Shown: positions 1 through 10,508 of the stretch, in pieces | Numbering within the stretch: position 1 is the first letter of the stretch | Layout of the letters: every line of letters begins with the position of its first letter | NCBI GenBank assembly: GCA_016081115.2 | Contig: CM071925.1 | Location: 9,838,441 to 9,902,440, forward strand | Origin: Rehmannia glutinosa | Taxonomy: Eukaryota > Streptophyta > Magnoliopsida > Lamiales > Orobanchaceae | Length of the DNA: 64,000 bases | Direction of reading: 5' to 3' | Position numbers and translations under genes: made by a program | The notes under the pieces: model-generated | The model's input: only the letters and a program-made list of their open reading frames with translations | What the model was told of the DNA's origin: nothing | The model's database searches: none

Positions 1-480
1 AGGAATGCCACAGGAGTTAACACTCTAGGCGATGAAAGTGCAATCCATGGGGTTGAGACTCCAATGGATGCCATGCAGAAGACCCTAAGACAGTGACACT
101 TTGTCGAAAGGGAGGACTAAGGCCTCGCAGCGAGAGACTGCTGGGAGGTAATGAAGGCCACGGAGGTTGAGACTTCCCGGGTGCAGGAAGCCGATGTAGA
201 GAACATCCCTCCTCGCCATCATCGACCCATCCGAGAAGGAGATAAGCGCACTTCATGATTCCCAGGACAACCCCGATGTCACCTTTCTAGGATCGGAAGG
301 CGAAGAAGAAGAAGCCGAGTCATCCCCATGACAAATCCAAAAGACTCACCGCGGATGTTCCAAGCACGAGCAAGTCGATCCCAAGACTACTCGTCAAACT
401 TTTAACTTTGATGATGAGCCACCAATGGAAATCTCATCATCGTCCGATGACGCTTCGATAAGGCCGAGGACCGATCTCAA

Positions 481-2371
481 ATGGAAAAATCACCGAGACC
501 AACGGCATTAAGACACCGAGGCTCGGCAAGCGGGTCTACTTCACAACAAAACCCACTGAACAAGAGACCCGCTGCGCAGGCTCCTCAAGCTGCGGCAGAG
601 GAATCGATTCCCAAAAGAACTTCACGCGCACCGCTCATCATCGAACGGATCCCGGTTGGCGGTGATGAATCTTTTGTAGAATCTTTCCTTTTTCACCGGG
701 AGATACGAAACTCCACGAAGAGTCGAAAACGAACAAGCACGCTATCACAAACCAGCTCTCCTGTTCTTCCATCGACACCATTGTTCCAGATTGATTATGA
801 TTTTGATGATGCATGGCCATCACCGCAATGAAAAAATCGGTGAAGTGCGAGAAGTGTTCAAGGCACTATTTGCTGAGGTTGAACGGATGGAGAGGCATCG
901 AGCCTCTTTGGACATGCGATCGGACAACAGAGATGCCACCCTTACGGTGATTTAAGAGGCATAACATTCGGATAAGGGAATGGTGGCAACAAAGAAGAAA
1001 CAATGCGTGTGGAACAGGTGAGATACTTCAGGACACTGTTCAACAAGGCTGGTGTGGAGAGATGAAAATGCTTTGATGCAAAAACGGTTGAGACAAAGAT
1101 ATTGAGCACATGCATGAAGCTCACAAAGCCGAGGTCAAGGCTGCGCGTGAGCAAAACAAAAGTGATCTACGAGCGTTTGGAAGAGACCATGAATACAAAA
1201 TTCAGCCTTCTCATGGCTGAGATGAAGCTGATTTCAGTGAGTCCAACGCTACTCGATGCTGAATTTGGCCGCATACTGCAGCAGACTCGAGACAAAACTC
1301 AACTATCGCGAGGCTTGACTTCCCGCTTTGCAAGTCTATTTCCGGGCGTTCCTCTCTCCTTTGATGATGCCAAAAAGGGGAAGAGGAATACCTAACAGCG
1401 CAAGGGGGATCCGAAGTGGAAAAGGAAGGAGCAAATGCCAAGGAAAATCACCGTGAATCATGTTAAAAGCAGAAGAAAGGAAAATCTGGCTGAGGGGAAG
1501 GATCAAAAGATAAGACATTGATGATTGCACAAACCCCTCAACAGGTCTGTCACGGTGACATTATCGGCAAGAAACTCCCGTGACTCTGCCACTCCAACAC
1601 TCTGCTATATCCATGGCCGATAAGAGAAAAACAATTGAAGCAGGCATGAAGAAAGTCGAAGGAAGAATGGATGCCAGGGTTATGAACATCTTGAAAGAAC
1701 ATGGAGGCATTCCGGTGAGACAGAGATACTTATGCCATCTCGGATGTCGGACAGAGCCACGATCGGTCGACGAATTTAAAACGCTCGAATCGAGGGATAC
1801 TTTGCAAATATGTCTATGGCTCAAGCTTGGGACTTGTCTTGGGAAAAGGGTCTCATGTTATGTGAAGAAGCCGACAGCGGCGGACTACCGTGATCCTCTG
1901 CTGGTCACTCCGCCGGTCACTCAGCGGAAAGAAGAAGACCCCATTACAATACGCCCCGGAGGTAGAGGAAGAAGCATTAGTGGAGGAAGAAGCTTGGACC
2001 TAGGCCTCTGCCCAAGAATATTGAATACGTAGATCCGGGAAAGAAAGGAGGGATCTACTGGGCTGGAACTTGACCAAGTGGCAAATTTGAAAGTGGCTAA
2101 AACTAACGCCGAGTACGCAAAAAGAATAGAAGAAAAAAACAAGAGGCAAACTCAGCTATGGGAGGAGAGACAGGAAAGATTAAGAAAAGATGAAGGCGCC
2201 AGGAAGGCATATGAAAAGAAAAAGAAGAAAGCGGTGACGAGAAAAAAAGAGAAGAAGAGAAGAAGATCTTTGAACAAGATGAAAGAAGGAGACAATGAAG
2301 GAGATGAAGTGTTGTTTGTCAACCCTTCGTGTATTTTATTATGTAAATACATTCAATGTAAGTCTTCGTAA
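481..2371 (+). pseudogene. Env-like downstream ORF of copy I, decayed
   Basis: Open fragments follow one another on the + strand at 481-831, 1102-1395, 1580-2032 and 2078-2371, in changing frames, between the window edge and the polypurine tract. The first is rich in Ser, Pro and Arg. The last (97 aa) is very rich in Lys, Glu and Arg (for example KRIEEKNKRQTQLWEERQER) and should form a long charged helix or coiled coil. In Sireviruses an env-like gene occupies this place between pol and the 3' LTR. No signal peptide or membrane segment is obvious in what survives, and I do not recognise a named domain. Position and composition are observed; env-like is inference. A gag-derived or antisense ORF is the alternative. 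Confidence 0.45.
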
Positions 2372-2563
2372 TAAAGCCATAAATTCTTTATTTTTTTGTG
2401 AAGACAATTATGTGCTCTCGATACACCGTAAAATTGTGTTAAGGAACAAGAATGATATGATCAATAAAAGAATTGATTCTGCGCATACATTCTATGTCAA
2501 TACACTATCTGTATGTATCTTTCTTTGTTTGCATTTTTGAATGATTTAAGTTTTGGCATCATC

Positions 2564-2577
2564 AAAAAGGGGGAAAT
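2564..2577 (+). promoter_or_regulatory. Polypurine tract of copy I
   Basis: AAAAAGGGGGAAAT lies directly before the LTR start TGTTAGG. A purine run here primes plus-strand DNA synthesis in LTR retrotransposons. The preceding TTTGGCATCATC context is common in plant copia elements. Confidence 0.85.
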
Positions 2578-4028
2578 TGTTAGGAATTTTATTGTTTAGA
2601 TTTTGATGAATGCCATGTAAAACTTAGAATAGAAAGTTGGCACCCCAATTCTTGTTGTAAAATGTATTGTAACAATTAGAGTCCGCTGGCGAGTTAAGTC
2701 GGCCTACGCCCTAACATGCAAGAAGACACCAAGACCGAAGGAAGACTTTGGTGTGAAACACTAAATATGGCAAAGAAGAGTAGACGGAACTCTCTTGAAG
2801 AAGCGATTGAGATGCGGTGAGTGGAGCATTAGTCAAGTCAACTCAAGAAAAGCCAAGTCTCAAGTTGAAGTGATGAGAAGAGTCATCCAATGATTGGAAG
2901 TCGACTCTAAGTCACCTGGGAAAGCAAGGAAATGCGATCAAGTCGAGATAATCAGAAAAGAACCGTTGCCTGAGAAATCAAGAGATTTACTTAAACAAGT
3001 AATATCTCCATACCACCTTTCTTGGAGTGCTCGATCCCCGAAGCGTGCAAAAGGAATGAACCAATGGGAAGCACTACACCGTGTCAGAACTCTAAAAAGG
3101 TGAAAAAACAATTCATACGAGGAAATGACAATTCCAAGGACTGCAACAAGACAAGCCAACGACTGCAAGTGACTTTCAAAAATAAGCCTATCTCTTCAAC
3201 GGGCAAATTTTTGAAAGTTCACTATAAAAGGCCGAGGAGTTTGTTTGAGAAGAATGACACACACATGTGAGATATACAAGCATATTAGAAAAACTGAAAC
3301 ATTCTCAATCCTCAAGCCTACATTACGAAGTACATCAATCCAACACTCACCTGTGAAGGAAAGAGAACTTCAATCGAGTTGAAGAGGAAACTTTTAAAGA
3401 AAAGGGGTCTACATTCCGAGAAAGGATTGTAGGAAGGTTCAAGTTGAGCTGTCTTAAGCTTTTGGAGGGCTTCGTGATCAAATCCAAAGAGCTTGAGCAA
3501 GTGAGTCAGAGTAGCAAGCGATTGCCCTGTGAAGAAGAAGCCGAGTCATAAGAGAAGCCGGTGAGTGATCAAGGCGTCTCCGGATCGAGTCCCAAAGGAT
3601 CAAGTCACCAGTGTGATCAAGACTTGTATCTGGACTGTACCACTTTGTAAACCGATCATTACCTAGTGGATTCCTCCGGGAGTTGGAGAAGAGAGGAGTA
3701 GAAGAATTACCCCATCTTCGAACCTCTATAAAAACTTTATTGTGTCATTTACTTTTCAACGACTTTAATTCTTGCATTTTAATCGCTTATATCTGTGATA
3801 AATCTGCTATCCACTTGATAATTTATAAGTACTAAATCAAGCTTTAAAATCTTGCTTAATCAAACTTAAGGGTGTTAAGTCTTCCAATGAAAACAAAACC
3901 ACAACAGTTAATTTAGAATCAACAAAGTTATTCCATCAACAAATCGGTTGAGTCCATTGAGAGATTAACTCTCCTGAGTGACTAAATTGACTGTCCATCA
4001 AGGACACAATACATGTAGTATCAACTCT
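2578..4028 (+). repeat. 3' LTR of copy I, truncated at its 3' end
   Basis: It starts TGTTAGG next to the polypurine tract and runs about 1450 bp. Its order matches the copy II LTR: a AAGTTGGCACCCCA block, a middle part ending near a GGTGTTAAGTCTTCC motif, then TCCATCAAGGACACAA. The last part expected from copy II (a C-rich run, then ACCTATTGGGACCTACA) is missing. At about 4020-4030 the sequence switches to the family S LTR across a short similarity (TCAACTCT). A TATA-like TATAAAAG lies at 3223-3230. Confidence 0.8.
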
Positions 4029-4662
4029 TCATTGTTATTATTCTTGTTGTAATTTGCCTAGCTTTTCACTTTCACATCTTGAGGTCTAGGCTTTTTCTTG
4101 ATTACACTTGCACTCAAATTGTATTATTCATTATTGAGTTGTAATCTTGATTTTGGTCATCATTCAACACAATATATCCTTGTGAGTGTTCTTGTGGTAA
4201 GAACACACTTGGGTGATCTAGGTGTTAGGTGTAAGAATATTGTGGTAATCTTCTTGTTGAGGTGTTGAAGAATTTGGTATTCTTCAAGGTTGAGGATTGT
4301 GGTAATATTCACAAGGTACCGTTGGAGATTGTGGTAATCTTCAAGAGAGATTGTGGTAATCTAAAAGGTGGTGTTGAAGAAGAGTGTGGTGCTCTTCAAG
4401 GTGTTGTTGTAAGTTGAATTTGTATTAATTGTGGTAATTAATAAAATTCTTTTTCTTTTTTGAAACCCATCCCGGATATACTGGGGTGGTAGAGCACGTA
4501 GTTCCTAAGTGGGGTGAAGCTCTATAAATCAACGCGTGTTGTTTACTCTCTGCACCTTTATTATTGTCTTGGCTTGTTTTGTTCGAAAAAGAGGGCATAA
4601 TCGAAAGGATGGAGATAATCTATTCACCCCCCTCTAGATTATAGTAGTCGCTTGGACTTACA
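4029..4662 (+). repeat. LTR family S, copy A (3' part only)
   Basis: It matches the last 630 bp or so of the solo LTRs at 13281-14805 (inverted), 31525-32998 and 58855-60366 (inverted), ending GCTTGGACTTACA. The 5' 840 bp are absent. The first clearly shared block is TTCTTGTTGTAATTTGCC. The next bases, CCATG, cannot be tested as a target duplication because the 5' end is lost. Confidence 0.85.
4186..4441 (+). repeat. GTGGT-loop hairpin array, copy A
   Basis: A chain of short inverted repeats, each with a five-base centre of GTGGT or close to it. The first is GTGTTCTT-GTGGT-AAGAACAC (4186-4206); the last is TTAATT-GTGGT-AATTAA (4425-4441). Stem sequences differ from unit to unit while pairing and loop are kept. 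Confidence 0.85.
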
Positions 4663-6416
4663 CCATGTCTTCATCACTGTATGTGAACTCTGGAAGATGT
4701 TCGTGAGTATGCTCTGAGAGCCTGTAAATGTGCACATCTTAGATTTCTCTAAGGCTCGGGCTTGCTTGGCAGCTCTCTCATTCTCCTCTTCCTTAAGAAT
4801 GCGGAGAATGTCCAAACAGTTGGCTTAATTTAGGGCGGATCGAACATCACCAACACCAAGGAATCGAAGAAGCTCTTCTTCTTCCTCGATGAACTCAGGG
4901 CGAGTGAACTGCATCCTTGAGTGATCCAGCTTCCATGCCCTCCATTCCTTCTAGCGCCTTTGAATGTTAGAGTAAACTGAAGACTACATAATCACATCAT
5001 CATCATCATCGACTTCATCTCCAGTTTCCGGAATGGGAGCTAAGAGACCTTGCTCTTCCTCGAGATGCAGCAAATCGATTATAGGAGGGGAGACAACTCT
5101 TTCAATTTCAGGCTCAGTTGTCTCGTCTGCTTCACTTTCCTCAGTTGTTTTCCTCACAGTTGGGTTTTCCGCATATCTCTGTTGATCACCATCAACAGAC
5201 TGCTTCGATACATCAACAACTTCCGAAGACTGCTCTTCTTGATCATCAATAGTTTCAGTTTCTTTCTCCGGCTGGGTACTAGATTCAGCTGTCTTTTCAA
5301 GCTCAGATCGCCTAAACAGTCGTCTCTTTCTGGATGGGAGTAGGGGAACCTCTGGTTCAATGTTCTCAGGTTTCTCAAATGTAATGGCTTTCACAGCTGC
5401 CTTCCTTGCTTTGGCAGTGTGCTTCTTCTTTACGATAGGGGAGGGATATGGTGTTCTTCCTCTATCTCAGCTGCGGGGGTAGGAGTCTTGGCTACATGGG
5501 CAGGTGACTCGGCTGCATGTGCAGGAGCTTTGGACTTTGCTGCAGGAGCCGGTGCTTTCTTTTACTTGGTTGTGGGGGCAGGAGTAGGCTTGGATACCGC
5601 AACTTTCTTCTTTGTTGGAGAGGTCTCAGCTCTGTCTTCAGGATCAGTTGATTCCACCTCACTGGTATTAGCCCTTCTAGCATGAGCTATCTTCTGGGCA
5701 CCGGAGAGATTTGCCCTAAACATCTTCTTGTTTACATGGAAGGGCTTGCCATGGCGGAGATCAATACTTCTCACTTCTATTAGATGACCGATGACCAGGC
5801 CATAACCCAATGAGCATCCAAAGGACCCATCCTCCTTGTAGGTCCCGTTCAGCACATTTTGACAGAGTATGTTGTAAACAAACTCAACACATTTCACTTT
5901 CTTTTCTTGCATGATCGCAGCCATCACGATCAGCTTAGTTTTGGACAGCTGATTGAAGCTTCCAAGTTTCATGTCAAAGAACTTAGAGACGACATTCATC
6001 AGCTTGTGATAGTCGTCCTTCAGGAAATCCTTCTTGGTTGTATAGACTACTTTCGCAGCACACTCGGGCTTGGCAACTTCTTTCCAAGCCGTTGCTAAGT
6101 CGACATCCTGCTCAGTGATGTCCTTCAAACCCTCTGCGGGCAACAAACAGTGCTCAACAAGGTCTTTGGCATTGAGTTTAATGACCTTGTTGTGGACGGA
6201 AGACTTGATTTCATCGTACTGCACTTCCGCGTTCACGAAAAACATAGCGACCTGTTCAAGGTACGTATGAGTGAACTCCATCGTCAAAAAGTCCTTCAGG
6301 CCGGACTTCTCCAACTTCTCAGCTATTTTCTTGACTAGGGTCTCATCGATACCCTCCTTGATCATTTCTTCAAAATCCACTGAAGAACCAGTGTGGATTT
6401 TATTTGAAAACTTCAC
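4663..6416 (-). pseudogene. Env-like ORF of copy II, broken
   Basis: The main open part is 284 codons (6416-5562), starting with a Met after an AT-rich leader. It continues as acidic sequence at 5394-4984 in another frame, ending in a run of Asp. After that stop, further Glu/Arg-rich sequence runs to 4663 with in-frame stops. The first 200 residues look globular, with many Lys, Val, Leu and Phe; a Pro/Ala/Lys-rich linker follows, then the acidic tail. I see no convincing signal peptide or membrane segment. It lies 580 bp beyond RNase H on the same strand, where Sireviruses carry the env-like gene. It also resembles the plant-specific transposon proteins that accompany some gypsy elements, so the family is open. 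Confidence 0.55.
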
Positions 6417-6996
6417 ATAATCAGGTTTTGGAGCTATTTTCAGAGATTTTTACCGATTAAAATACGAGAAGACTTGATTGAAAGAACTAGGGTTCGCAAA
6501 AAGTTTCAGAGAGAATGCACTTAGTTTGCTTGAATATGAATAGTTCGCATGAAGAGAGAGAAAGACGAAGTTTCGTATATAAGGGAAGTGAAAGGACGGT
6601 TTTTACTTTTGAAATTTTTTTGATCAAAATCAACGGCTGAGATTGGGGCTTCAAAACCGCATTTAATTCCCCGCATTAAATGCATCAGCATTTATATCCA
6701 GTCATATGGTTTATTGTGCAGCTTTTACTGTGACCTTCATTATTACGCTGATGTCATCCTTAAAACCATTCCCGCTGATTAAAAAACAACTGCGTTTTTG
6801 TCACTTAGCTCATAATTGATTCAACTTATATCCAAAAGTGACTTAACTCTGCTTCTCTCTCTTATGAAGTAACTCAGCTGTTAGCTAACTCGATACAGCT
6901 GACTTCCCGATAAGGCTGTTTAACTTTGTTGAATGTGAAACTTGCTCTACTCCCATTTTCTCATCTTTTATCTCTGCTGATTGAGTCTTCTGAGTA

Positions 6997-7764
6997 TCAA
7001 CTTAGCTCAATTAACCCTAACTCATTCTTGAGCTCTTCAAACCTTGATTCACATGGAGGCTTTGTGAATATATCAGCTAATTGTTTATCAGTTGAGATGT
7101 ATTCCAAGGTGATGTCTTTCTTTTCAACGTGATATCTTATAAAATGATATCTGACATCAATGTTCTTTGTTCTTGAATGCAACACATGATTATGAGTAAT
7201 TGCAATAGCACTAGTGTTATCACGCATAAGTGGAATCTCTCTTTCTTCAATATCATAATCTCTCAGCTGTTGTCTCATCCATAAGACTTGGGCACAACAG
7301 CTGCCCGAAGTTATATACTCTACTTCAGCTGTGGATGTGGCAATTGAATTTTGTTTCTTACTAAACCAAGAAACCAATCTATTTCCGAGCATTTGACATG
7401 TACCTGAGGTACTCTTTTTGTCAACTCTACATCCATTATAGTCTGATTGTGAGTAACCAATCCGCTTGAATCCACCTTCCTTAGGATACCATAAGCCAAC
7501 TTCCTGGCATCCCTCCAAATATTTTAAGATTCTCTTAGCTACAGTCATGTGGCTCTTCTTTGGTAAGGATTGAAATCTTGCACATACACCTACTACAAAG
7601 GTAATGTCTGGACTGCTTGTTGTTAGATTGATCAGAGATCCAATGGGTGCTCTATATCTGGTTTGATTAACAGTTTTGCCATCTGCATCGATGTCCATCT
7701 TGACTGAAGTATTCATTAGAATTTTCATAGAAGACTTTTCTTCCATACCAAACTTCTTCATCAA
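6997..7764 (-). pseudogene. Copia RNase H domain, copy II
   Basis: 255 codons open to a stop at 6997. It begins just after the RT domain and covers the RT-RNase H connection (RAPIGSLINLTTSSPDI) and RNase H proper. Family hallmarks visible: DKKSTSGTCQMLGNRLVSWF, SKKQNSIATSTAEVEYI, a DNTSAI motif and the terminal ADIFTKP block. In LTR elements this domain degrades the RNA strand of the RNA-DNA hybrid. The domain itself has no internal stop and is the best-kept part of this copy, but the chain is separated from RT by stops. The ADIFTKP end marks the normal C terminus of copia Pol. Confidence 0.9.
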
Positions 7765-7774
7765 ATCTCTGGTA

Positions 7775-8862
7775 TATTTTGTTTAGCTTATGAAGGTTCC
7801 TTCCTTCATTTGTTTGACTTGAAGTCCTAGGAAGAAGGTCAGCTCTCCCATCATGCGCATCTCAAATTTACCTCGCATGAGGTTTGAGAACTTGTCACAC
7901 AACTCTTTATTTGTGGAGCCAAAAATGATATCATCCACATATATTTGAACAAGCAGTATACTCTCTCCATCTTAAATTCTGAAGAGTGTTCTATCAACTT
8001 TGCCTTTGGTGAATCCATTGCCAGTTAGAAATTGAGACAATGTATCATACCATGCTCTTGGTACTTGTTTCAATCCATATAATGCTTTCTTGAGCTTGTA
8101 GACCTTATCTCCAATAGTTCCCTGATCAAAACCTGGAGGTTGTTCAACATAGACTTCTTCTTCTAACAGTCCATTTAGAAATGCACTCTTCACATCCATT
8201 TGATACACAGTGAAGTTCTTATGTGCAACATAAGCAAGAAACATCGTTATTGCTTCCAATCTTGCAACAGGAGCAAAGGTTTCATCAAAATTTATACCCT
8301 CTTCTTGGCAATACCCTTTGGCTACCAATCTTGTTTTGTTTCTTACAACAGATCCTTCCTCATTCATCTTGTTTCTGAAAACCTATTTTGTGCCAATAAC
8401 ATTTTGATGGGTTGGCCTTTGAACTAATTCCCATACTTTGTTTCTTTCAAACTGATTCAACTCTTCTTGCATGGCTTGAATCCAATGTGTGTCATCCAAT
8501 GCTTGAGACTCATCTGTAGGCTCTATCTGGGAAATAAAACAAGTGAACATAGCTTCATGTTGTGCTCTGGATCTGGTTCTTATGCCATCTCTAACATCCC
8601 CAATAACTAACTCTGGTGGATGGTCTCTCAGCCATCTCACATCAGGTTGGAGTAAGTCTGCTGGATTCAGCCGTCTTGCAGCTAAGTTGTCTTGAACAGC
8701 TCTTGCATTTTCATTCAGTTGTAGACTTTCCAGATGTCTTTGAGATTCAACTATTTCATCTTCATTAGGATTCAGTGCTTTTACTTCAGCTTCAACATAA
8801 GGACTCTTTTGTATAGTTGGTTGATTTAGCTTATCAGCTAATTTTTTCAATATCTTCTCCAC
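7775..8862 (-). pseudogene. Copia reverse transcriptase, copy II, broken
   Basis: The N-terminal linker and start of RT are open at 8862-8383 (DDTHWIQAMQEELNQFERNK). The fingers and palm start follow at 8367-7972, with VAKGYCQEEGINFDETFAPV, MDVKSAFLNG and QPPGFD. The catalytic Y-V-D-D lies at 7930-7941, just past a stop at 7972-7974. A second stop follows near 7782 before the open RNase H frame. A short frame change lies between the two main pieces near 8375. RT copies element RNA into cDNA; here the domain is recognisable from end to end but cannot be made as one chain. Confidence 0.9.
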
Positions 8863-9898
8863 TCACATTAGGTTCATCAAAAACCACATGGATAGACTCT
8901 TTTGTAACCATAGTCCTCTTGTCCAGCACTCTATAGGCTTTACTCTCAGCTGAGTATCCCAAAATGATACCTTCATCAGATTTAGCATCAAAAGCCTTCA
9001 AATTATCTTTGCCATTGTTATGGAAGAAGCATTTACATCCAAATATCCTAAAATATCCAACATTTGGCTTTCTCCCTGTCCAAATCTCATAAGGAGTCTT
9101 TGTCAATTACCTATTGATCATGCATCTATTTTGAGTATAGCATGTTGTGTTAATGGCTTCAGCCCAAAGTCTCTTAGGCAATCCACCTTCAGCTAACATG
9201 GAGTTCTTGCAGTTGACAATTCATGAGCAATCCCATTTTCAACACAATACTGAGTTATTATTCCATTGACAAACTCAGTTCCTCTGTCAGATTATTTTTA
9301 TAATAGTTTAACTCTTTTCATCAGCTGAGGTAACTTCTGCAAAGTTTCCTTCTTTTTACACATGAAGATTGTCCATGTATATCTTGAATAATCTTCCACC
9401 ACCACTAAGGTGTATTTATTTCCACTTATGTTGGCTTACTCAACTGTACCAAATAAATCTATATGCAACAGATGTAATATCCTTGTTGAAGAAGGACTTG
9501 GTTTATCCTTTAATGAAGACTTTATTTGTTTTCCCATCTGACATGCATCACATACACTTTCTTTCTTGTACACTGAGTCTGGCAATCCTTCTACAAGATG
9601 ACTCATTGCAAGCTTGTTGATTATCTTGAAATTCAGATGATTCAGCTTCTTGTGCCACAACCAACTTGATTCGGTTGTGCTCTTTGCTAACAGACAAGTG
9701 TTGGGTGTAGCAGTAGACCAATCTACCACACACATTTTTCTGTCTTGATCCTTGCAGCACTATTTCATTTGATTCAACAACTTTGACCTGGCACACACCC
9801 ATGTTGAATACAACATTGTAGCCTTTATCACATAGTTGGTTGATGTTTAACAGGTTGAAGTTGAGGCCTTCAACATATGCAACATCTGTTATTTCCAA
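8834..9898 (-). pseudogene. Copia integrase, copy II, broken
   Basis: The upstream piece (9898-9436 in two overlapping frames) holds the GAG-pre-integrase zinc-binding region: HKKLNHLNFK followed by CDACQMGKQ, then the start of the core (HIDLFGTVE). The catalytic core between 9435 and 9107 is broken by stops. The C-terminal part is open at 9106-8834, with TPYEIWTGRKPNV, FRIFGCKCF and GIILGYS, the usual copia signature after the core. Integrase inserts the cDNA into the chromosome. The core's acidic residues cannot be read in one frame. Confidence 0.85.
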
Positions 9899-10019
9899 TC
9901 TATTTTTCTTGATAGATCACGTGCTTTTGATCTCCCTCGGAGCTTTATTTCCTCCAATTATGACTTTTGCATCTCTAATCTCCTTGAATCTTGATAGGGT
10001 TTTTTTTGTTTCATGTCAT

Positions 10020-10508
10020 ATGTCTGGAATAGCCTCTATCCATGTACCATGTTCCATGGCACTCAGTTGTTCCTTGATCCTGCAATCAAGGAAATCAGTT
10101 TTTAGGTACCCATACTTGTTTGGGTCCTGAGGGTTAGTTCTATAAGATGATCCAACCAACCTATAGCCAAACGATTTGACTCTAGGAGGTTGCCATCTAT
10201 TAGGTTCATACAGCTGTCTTTTTTGTCTGTATGCCTATGTTTGTGTTTTAGCAACTACTTTCTTGGGGTAGTTGTGATATTTCTGAGTGTAGTGCTTGTG
10301 ATATTTCCATAGGTTTTTGTTGATGTTTCACATTATTCCAATCAGCATAGTATGGATAGTTTCTACCATTCCCATCATATGTGTTTCTATAATGAAATTT
10401 TTGGGGTTTTTGGTAGCTCTGTTTATTTTTCACTGAGTATTTTCTGTTTGGAGTTTGCTGAGGAACTCTACTGGATTTCTTCTCGCTTGTCCTCTCAAAG
10501 ATACTCAA
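10020..10508 (-). pseudogene. Copia aspartic protease, copy II, active site changed
   Basis: The piece open at 10508-10248 is a basic Tyr/Lys/Asn-rich linker after gag. The protease motif follows at 10049-10020, reading WYMDRGYSRH. Family members have Asp-Ser/Thr-Gly at the active site; here the middle residue is Arg, so the D-R-G at 10040-10032 would not be expected to work. This protease cuts the Gag-Pol chain. No long open frame surrounds the motif. The identification rests on the motif and its place between gag and integrase. Confidence 0.7.

Larger units (their letters stand above)
1..4028 (+). mobile_element. Sirevirus-like Ty1/copia copy I, 3' part only
   Basis: The stretch reads on the + strand as decayed env-like coding sequence, a polypurine tract, then an LTR beginning TGTTAGGAATTTT. 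The LTR matches, in the opposite orientation, the 5' LTR of copy II (12453-15495), which has a clear primer binding site and copia pol. Both share a block near the LTR start (AAGTTGGCACCCCA) and one near the end (TCCATCAAGGACACAA). The 5' side runs off the window. The LTR is cut at about 4028, where unrelated LTR sequence begins. The Sirevirus assignment rests on the env-like region after pol in copy II and the long LTR of about 1.5 kb. Confidence 0.75.

Noticed and set aside
17..256. 79-codon frame on the minus strand
   Set aside because: No family resemblance; it overlaps decayed + strand element sequence and is probably fortuitous.
4186..4441. Regular short repeats with changing parts between them, CRISPR-like at first sight
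   Set aside because: The constant part is only about 5 bases and sits in a hairpin loop; the variable parts are self-complementary stems, spacing is irregular, and the array lies in a plant LTR.
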